A stretch of DNA of 9,500 nt from assembly GCA_004144935.1 (NCBI GenBank), contig SDZP01000114.1, positions 1 through 9,500 of the forward strand, read 5' to 3'. Positions within the stretch are counted from its first letter, which is position 1, and the number at the start of each line of letters is the position of its first letter. The stretch is from Caulobacteraceae bacterium (lineage in GTDB: Bacteria > Pseudomonadota > Alphaproteobacteria > Caulobacterales > Caulobacteraceae). The notes under the pieces are model-generated. The model did not search any database, was not told the DNA's origin, and was given only the letters and a program-made list of their open reading frames with translations. The position numbers and the translations under genes were made by a program. This document shows, one piece after another, positions 6,289-9,500 of this stretch.

Positions 6289-6648
6289 ATGAAAAACGCC
6301 CTGGGCGATACTTTCGCCGACCGCCAGAAGACCGCCGCCGAAGCCAAGGCCGCCCTGCTCGCCCGCTTCAAGCCTAAGCCGACCGTCACCGACCCCGACC
6401 TGAAACCCCGCGCCGAGAAGAAGGCCGAGGAACTGGCCAAGGTGCGCGAGACCCGCGAAGCCGAAAAGGCCGCCCGCAAGCAGGCCCAGGCCGACGCCGC
6501 CGAAGCCGCCGAGGCCGCCCGCCTGGCCGACGAGGAAGCCGCCCTCAACGCCAAGCGCGGCGAGCGCAAGGAACGCAAGGCCCTGACCAAGGCTGAGGCC
6601 CAGGCCGCCCGCGACGCCAAGTACGCCGCCCGCAAGGCGCGGCGGTAA
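6289..6648 (+). CDS. DUF6481-type highly charged coiled-coil protein
   Basis: A 119-residue protein almost entirely of Ala, Lys, Glu, Arg and Asp, predicted as one long helix. The N-terminus (TFADRQKTAAEAKAALLARF, residues 8-27) matches what I recall of the DUF6481 family of alphaproteobacteria, small proteins starting with 'F.dR...A..AK.A.L.kf'. The rest is repetitive charged helix with no membrane segment or signal, ending in the basic KYAARKARR. AAGGA at 6279-6283, five bases before ATG 6289, supports the start. Function is unknown; the basic tail and charge would fit a nucleic-acid or ribosome contact, but this is inference. The family call is from memory. Confidence 0.8.
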   Translation: MKNALGDTFADRQKTAAEAKAALLARFKPKPTVTDPDLKPRAEKKAEELAKVRETREAEKAARKQAQADAAEAAEAARLADEEAALNAKRGERKERKALTKAEAQAARDAKYAARKARR

Positions 6649-6718
6649 CAGCCCGCCGGCCGGGCAATCGCTTGCCTGACAACACATTGATCGCCGAACC
6701 CTCTTGACGGCTTCGCCG

Positions 6719-6745
6719 CATCCCGGCCTTTTTGGACCCGGGATG
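6719..6745 (+). promoter_or_regulatory. Hairpin touching the cytochrome c ribosome site
   Basis: CATCCCGG (6719-6726) pairs perfectly with CCGGGATG (6738-6745) around an 11-nt loop containing CTTTTTGG. Its 3' arm ends on the first base of the Shine-Dalgarno GGAGGG (6745-6750). In RNA it could hinder ribosome entry, or it could end the upstream DUF6481 transcript, although no U tract follows the stem. Confidence 0.45.
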
Positions 6746-6750
6746 GAGGG
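6745..6750 (+). promoter_or_regulatory. Ribosome binding site that decides the cytochrome c start
   Basis: GGAGGG lies seven bases before ATG 6758. It argues for this start rather than the in-frame TTG at 6704, which would put 18 polar residues ahead of the lipoprotein signal. Confidence 0.8.
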
Positions 6751-6757
6751 CGAGATC

Positions 6758-7327
6758 ATGTGGCGCTATTCTGCAATCGGGCTGGCGGCGGCCTTGGGTC
6801 TCAGCGCCTGCGGCGCGGCCCCGACCCCGGCCGCCAAGCCCCCGGCCGTCGCCGAGGTGACCGGGCCGGACACCGTCTCGGTCGGCCGCTACATCGTCGT
6901 CACCGGCGGCTGCAACGACTGCCACACCCCCGGCTACGCCCCGTCGGGCGGCAAGGTTCCCGAGACCCAGTGGCTGACCGGCAATCCGGTCGGCTATCGC
7001 GGCCCCTGGGGGACCAGCTACGCCTCCAACCTTCGCCTGACCGTGGCCGGCATGCCCAAGGAAGCCTTCGTCACCATGCTGGAGACGCGCGGCGGCCTGC
7101 CGCCGATGCCGTGGCCGAGCGTGCATGGCCTGAGTGCGGCCAACAAGGCGGCGCTCTACGACTACATCAAGTCGCTCGGCCCCGGCGGCGAGCAGGCCCC
7201 GGCCAATGTGCCGCCGGGCCAGGAGCCGAAGACGCCCTACGAAAACATGATCCCGGTCGCGCCGGGCGGCGGACCGTTGCCGCCGCCTCCGGGCGGGCGC
7301 GGACCGCCCGGCTGCGAGGAGTGCTGA
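6758..7327 (+). CDS. Lipoprotein monoheme cytochrome c
   Basis: A 189-residue exported c-type cytochrome. Residues 1-18 form a lipoprotein signal (MWRYSAIGLAAALGLSAC) with lipobox LSAC and lipidated Cys18. A Pro/Ala linker follows, then one heme site CNDCH (52-56) in GGCNDCHTPGY. Met117 in LPPMPWPSVHGLS is the likely axial ligand. The helix AANKAALYDYIKSLGP (127-142) is the typical C-terminal cytochrome helix. The pattern 'G.Y.v...GC.dCHTPg......G' resembles cytochromes that pass electrons from periplasmic dehydrogenases to the respiratory chain. The Pro/Gly-rich tail ends in an unusual CEEC. No dehydrogenase partner lies next to it. The convergent kinase gene ends 197 bp downstream, beyond two hairpin repeats that probably end transcription. 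Confidence 0.87.
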   Translation: MWRYSAIGLAAALGLSACGAAPTPAAKPPAVAEVTGPDTVSVGRYIVVTGGCNDCHTPGYAPSGGKVPETQWLTGNPVGYRGPWGTSYASNLRLTVAGMPKEAFVTMLETRGGLPPMPWPSVHGLSAANKAALYDYIKSLGPGGEQAPANVPPGQEPKTPYENMIPVAPGGGPLPPPPGGRGPPGCEEC

Positions 7328-7344
7328 GCGAATCGCGCCGGATC

Positions 7345-7400
7345 CCCTTCTCCCGCTTGCCGGGAGAAGGTGGCCCGCGAAGCGGGTCGGATGAGGGCAG
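7345..7400 (+). repeat. 56-bp intergenic hairpin repeat, copy 1
   Basis: This copy has two adjacent hairpins. The first is CCTTCTCCCG-loop-CGGGAGAAGG, a 10-bp perfect stem with loop CTTGC. The second is CCCGC-GAA-GCGGG, followed by GGATGAGGGCAG. The CCCTTCTCCCG...GGATGAGGG pattern is a dispersed repeat I recognise from Caulobacteraceae and other alphaproteobacteria. It sits 17 bp after the cytochrome c stop and could terminate it. Confidence 0.8.
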
Positions 7401-7463
7401 AGCGAGCGGATAGAGATCGGCGGGCGGACCGCGTCACAACGCGCTGACCTTGCAAGGCCGGCG

Positions 7464-7519
7464 CTGCCCTCATCCGTCAGCCTTCGGCTACCACCTTCTC
7501 CCGGCGAGCGGGAGAAGGG
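7464..7519 (-). repeat. 56-bp intergenic hairpin repeat, copy 2 (inverted)
   Basis: This is the same 56-bp unit on the opposite strand, ending 5 bp before the kinase stop. The outer stem is identical to copy 1 (loop CTCGC). The inner stem has changed to TAGCC-GAA-GGCTG and still pairs (four Watson-Crick pairs plus a T-G). The two copies face each other around a 63-bp centre, and either could end one of the two convergent transcripts. Confidence 0.8.
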
Positions 7520-7524
7520 TCGCG

Positions 7525-8598
7525 CTAGTCCTGCGCATTCTCGCGCGTGAACCAGGCCGTCACCCGCATGCCTTCGCCGGGGGCCGTTTCGACCTCCACC
7601 CGGGCCCTGGCGTTCTGGCGCAGGGACTGGACGATCAGGTTGCTGAGCTTGCCCGGCCGCGGCCAGACCACGCCCTCGGCCAGGCCCACCCCGTCGTCGG
7701 CCACCACCACCCGGCAGCCGACCTCGTCGACCAGGCACTGCAGGGTGATGGTCCCGCCCGGCCGGCCTTCGAAGGCGTGTTTCAGGGCGTTGGTCATCAG
7801 CTCGTTGACGACCAGGCCGGTCGGCATGGCGACGTTGATCGAGACCGGCCAGGTGTCGACCTGCAGGTTCAGGTGGATGCCCTCGACCGCATGGGCCTGC
7901 ATCACCGAGGAGGCGATGCCGGACAGGTAGGTGCCCAGGTCGACGGTGTCGTTGGCGCCCTCCGCCGACAGCGAGCGGTAGAGCAGGCCCATGGCCTCGA
8001 TCCGCCCGGCCAGCCGGTCGAAGCGGTTGTCGTGCGCGGCGCCCTGGGCCGCCTCGGAGACATTGCGCGCCTCGATGCGGATCAGGGCGGTGATCATCTG
8101 CAGGTTATTGGCCACCCGGTGCTGCAGCTCGCGCAGCAGGGTGTCCTTCTCCTGGATTTTGGCCTCATAGGCCGACAGGTCGACCTCGCCGCGCCCGTCG
8201 GCCCCGACCAGGGCGATCAGCCGGAACACCGGCTGGCCCAGCTCGTCCTCGATGATATTGCTCCAGACATCGACCGAGGCCGCGGCGCCGGCCGGCTGGA
8301 AGGCGAATACCCCGATGTAGTCGCTCTCTTCCGTCACCGCCGCCGCCAGCGGCCGGCCGTCCCGCGTCGCCGCGCCCGGCAGCGCCGACCAGTCCTGCCC
8401 CACAAGGTCGGCGGCCTTCAGGCCGGTCAGCCGCTCGAACTCGACGTTGGCGTAGGAGATCTGCTCGCTCGGCCGCAGGTTGGAGACCGCGATGGCGATC
8501 GGCACCTGGTCGAGGAACTGACGGAACTGGTCGGAGTCCAGAACCTGGGCCAGGTCCGGAGAGGCGAGCAACCCGGTGGGGTCGTCCTGGTCGGGCAT
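7525..8598 (-). CDS. Cytosolic PAS - HisKA_2 sensor histidine kinase
   Basis: A 357-residue kinase without membrane segments. The PAS domain spans about 24-135 (FLDQVPIAIAVSN, YANVEFERLTGL, then DYIGVFAF and PVFRLIALVGAD). A coiled linker follows, then the HisKA_2 helix with LLRELQHRVANNLQ (154-167), His160 being the phosphate acceptor. The ATPase domain has an N box NELMTNALKHAF (265-276) and G1 box DDGVGL (301-306). The second glycine box is degenerate (PGKLSNLIVQSL). The PAS resembles LOV sensors, but the photoactive-cysteine motif (GxNCRFLQ) reads GQDWSALP (67-74), so flavin photochemistry is not expected. HisKA_2 kinases often feed the PhyR-EcfG stress pathway. No response regulator is adjacent. 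ATG 8598 is preferred over in-frame TTG 8625; no good ribosome site is seen. Only about 33 bp of upstream sequence remain before an apparent junction. Confidence 0.88.
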   Translation of the reverse strand: MPDQDDPTGLLASPDLAQVLDSDQFRQFLDQVPIAIAVSNLRPSEQISYANVEFERLTGLKAADLVGQDWSALPGAATRDGRPLAAAVTEESDYIGVFAFQPAGAAASVDVWSNIIEDELGQPVFRLIALVGADGRGEVDLSAYEAKIQEKDTLLRELQHRVANNLQMITALIRIEARNVSEAAQGAAHDNRFDRLAGRIEAMGLLYRSLSAEGANDTVDLGTYLSGIASSVMQAHAVEGIHLNLQVDTWPVSINVAMPTGLVVNELMTNALKHAFEGRPGGTITLQCLVDEVGCRVVVADDGVGLAEGVVWPRPGKLSNLIVQSLRQNARARVEVETAPGEGMRVTAWFTRENAQD

Positions 8599-8634
8599 GT
8601 CGGGGGGATACTCTGGGAAACACAAACTACCCGG
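8599..8634. other. Apparent junction between two unrelated sequences (near 8631)
   Basis: To the left is a complete kinase N-terminus with only about 33 bp of leader. To the right, the frame of the UraD-HIUH gene reads GRAARDGT from 8634, which is UraD sequence. The codons before it (read as LGNTNYP) do not match the family, where HPDLA is expected. No insertion sequence, target duplication or tRNA is visible. Leucine codons change across the point: the kinase uses CTG for about 31 of 37 and CTC for 4, the right-hand gene CTC 10 and CTG 10 of 21. Confidence 0.6.
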
Positions 8635-8657
8635 GACGGGCCGCGCGGGACGGCACC

Positions 8658-9299
8658 ATGGCCCCCGACTCGGTCGCCGAGCAGGCGGCGGCCGGCCTCG
8701 ACCGGATGTCGGACGCGGAAGTCGCGCGCTTCGCGGCGCTCAATGCGGCCTACCAGGCGAAATTCGGGCTGCCCTTCATCCTGTGCGTCAGGCGGCACGG
8801 GCGGGCCTCGCTGCTCTCCGCCTTCGCGGCCCGCCTCGAGTCCGACGCCGCGACGGAGCGGCGGACCGCCGAGGCCGAGGTGTTCCGCATCGCCGCGATT
8901 CGCGTCAACGCGCTGGTCTCCGGCGACGGACCGCTCAAGACCACGGGCCGGATCTCGACGCACGTGCTCGACACCGTCAGCGGCCGGCCGGCGCAAGGCG
9001 TCGCGGTGAGCCTGCACGAGGTGGTCTCGGAGACCGAGACGGCTCTGGTGGCGCGGGCGGCGACCGACGCCGACGGGCGCACCGACACGCCGCTCGTGGC
9101 CGGGCGCCCGGTGCCGATCGCGGTCTACGAGCTTCGCTTCGCGCTGGGCGATTACCACCGGCGCCAGGGCCTCGCGCTCGCCGAGCCGCCCTTCCTCGAC
9201 CTGGTGCCCCTGCGCTTCGGCGTCTCGGACCCGGAGGGGCACTATCACGTGCCGCTGGTGGCGACGCCGTGGAGCTACCAGACCTATCGCGGCAGCTGA
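8658..9299 (+). CDS. N-terminally truncated UraD-HIUH fusion: OHCU decarboxylase remnant plus hydroxyisourate hydrolase
   Basis: HIUH opens 5-hydroxyisourate and UraD decarboxylates OHCU, the two steps after uricase towards S-allantoin; both domains fused in this order are known in bacteria and plants. Residues 1-90 are the C-terminal half of UraD: SVAEQAAAGLDRM (5-17), ALNAAYQAKFGLPFILCV (27-44), AFAARLESDAATE (55-67). The UraD part continues in frame upstream to 8634 but then stops. The catalytic His-Pro of 'HPDLAG' and everything before it are absent, while the Glu of the EQ pair (E8) remains. The decarboxylase is therefore almost surely inactive. The hydrolase (96-213) looks complete: RISTHVLD (98-105), TDADGRTD (136-143), HYHVPL (195-200) and the C-terminal signature YRGS. 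Whether it is translated from ATG 8658 is unknown; no ribosome site is seen. Codon use differs from the genes to the left. Confidence 0.85.
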   Translation: MAPDSVAEQAAAGLDRMSDAEVARFAALNAAYQAKFGLPFILCVRRHGRASLLSAFAARLESDAATERRTAEAEVFRIAAIRVNALVSGDGPLKTTGRISTHVLDTVSGRPAQGVAVSLHEVVSETETALVARAATDADGRTDTPLVAGRPVPIAVYELRFALGDYHRRQGLALAEPPFLDLVPLRFGVSDPEGHYHVPLVATPWSYQTYRGS

Positions 9300-9382
9300 C
9301 GCGGCTGCGGAAATTCGTCTTTCCCGCACCGCACCGGCACGGCCCTCGCGCGTTGGTGGCGCAGACAGACGAGGAATTCCCC

Positions 9383-9500
9383 ATGCTGCGTTCGACCCGC
9401 GTCCTGATCCTCTCGCTCTGCCTCGGCTGCGGGCTCGCGGGCGCGGCCTCCGCGCAGTCCGTCGGCGCCCCGGCCGGGCGCGAGCCCGCAGCCGAGGCAG
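9383..9500 (+). CDS. Secreted protein of unknown function, N-terminal part (cut by window edge)
   Basis: ATG 9383 is preceded by GAGGA at 9371-9375, seven bases upstream. The 39 visible codons encode a typical Sec signal peptide: basic MLRSTR, hydrophobic VLILSLCLGCGLAGAA, and a probable signal peptidase cut at ASA-Q (about residue 24-25). The start of a Gly/Ala/Pro-rich mature region follows. The Cys at 16 is not in a convincing lipobox. It lies 83 bp after the UraD-HIUH gene on the same strand and may be co-transcribed with it. Leucines are mainly CTC, as in that gene. The last 22 bases are an inverted copy of part of the signal-peptide coding sequence, so the end of this reading should be treated with care. 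Confidence 0.6.
   Translation, partial: MLRSTRVLILSLCLGCGLAGAASAQSVGAPAGREPAAEA
9418..9500. repeat. Perfect 22-bp inverted repeat at the window end
   Basis: Bases 9418-9439 (starting CTGCCTCGGC) are exactly reverse-complementary to 9479-9500 (ending GCCGAGGCAG), with a 39-bp spacer. The next inner pair (9440/9478, both G) does not match. It lies within a signal-peptide coding region. It could be a real hairpin or a fold-back artefact near a contig end. Confidence 0.8.

Noticed and set aside
5412..6635. Minus-strand reading frame (407 codons) across the DUF6481-type gene and the methyltransferase-like gene
   Set aside because: Overlaps two well-supported genes in other frames, is Arg/Ala/Ser-rich and has no recognisable domain.
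6651..6665. GCCCG-CCGGC-CGGGC as terminator of the DUF6481-type gene
   Set aside because: Only a 5-bp stem and no following T tract; too weak in GC-rich DNA.
7525..8598. Blue-light LOV photoreceptor kinase
   Set aside because: The cysteine of the GxNCRFLQ motif is absent (GQDWSALP), so the flavin adduct cannot form.
7450..9009. Plus-strand reading frame (519 codons) across the kinase and into the UraD-HIUH gene
   Set aside because: Antisense of the kinase and out of frame with UraD-HIUH; no domain, and it starts in the hairpin repeat.
1..9500. A new defence or mobile system
   Set aside because: No nuclease, helicase, toxin-antitoxin, integrase or transposase signature was found; the genes are unrelated chromosomal types.

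Overview
The window reads as high-GC alphaproteobacterial DNA. Most of it (about 1-8630) looks like a Caulobacteraceae chromosome (Caulobacter/Phenylobacterium type). The clearest pointer is a PodJ-like polarity factor at the left edge, with CtrA-like TTAAC boxes and a GANTC site upstream. Other pointers are a DUF6481-type protein, a 56-bp intergenic hairpin repeat and a cytosolic PAS-HisKA_2 kinase. No tRNA, rRNA, CRISPR array, phage gene or transposase was recognised.

Layout of the left part. (1) 1-1560, minus: N-terminal 520 residues of PodJ, mostly coiled coil with four tandem 29-residue repeats. (2) 1561-1818: regulatory gap with CtrA-like sites. (3) 1819-2022, plus: a 67-residue two-helix membrane protein, convergent with (4) 2019-3656, minus: a short MprF-type lipid aminoacyltransferase. 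Their two stop codons share one CTAG. (5) 3754-4131, plus: an NTF2/SnoaL-like protein behind a good match to an EcfG general-stress promoter. It abuts (6) 4132-4935, minus: a crotonase with Gln at the usual first glutamate; the paired stops form TGATCA. (7) 4936-5332: non-coding, with nested GTAGGCC/GACCGG inverted repeats and a perfect 18-bp palindrome of GntR/HutC type. (8) 5333-6007, minus: spermidine-synthase-like Rossmann protein. (9) 6289-6648, plus: DUF6481-type protein. (10) 6758-7327, plus: cytochrome c lipoprotein. (11) 7328-7524: two 56-bp hairpin repeats in inverted orientation. (12) 7525-8598, minus: PAS-HisKA_2 histidine kinase.

The right part (about 8631-9500) looks different. 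It starts abruptly inside the OHCU decarboxylase (UraD) domain of a UraD-HIUH fusion of uric acid breakdown, exactly where the catalytic His-Pro motif should be. Leucine codons shift from CTG-dominated to equal CTC and CTG. A secreted-protein gene follows and runs off the window, whose last 22 bases are a perfect inverted copy of bases 60 upstream. A join between two DNA sources, natural or an assembly chimera, is the main anomaly here.

The genes do not form one pathway. Most are single or convergent genes with housekeeping, stress or cell-cycle roles. I found no convincing new multi-gene system. The points worth following are the 8631 junction, the EcfG promoter, the orphan 18-bp operator and the structured repeats.
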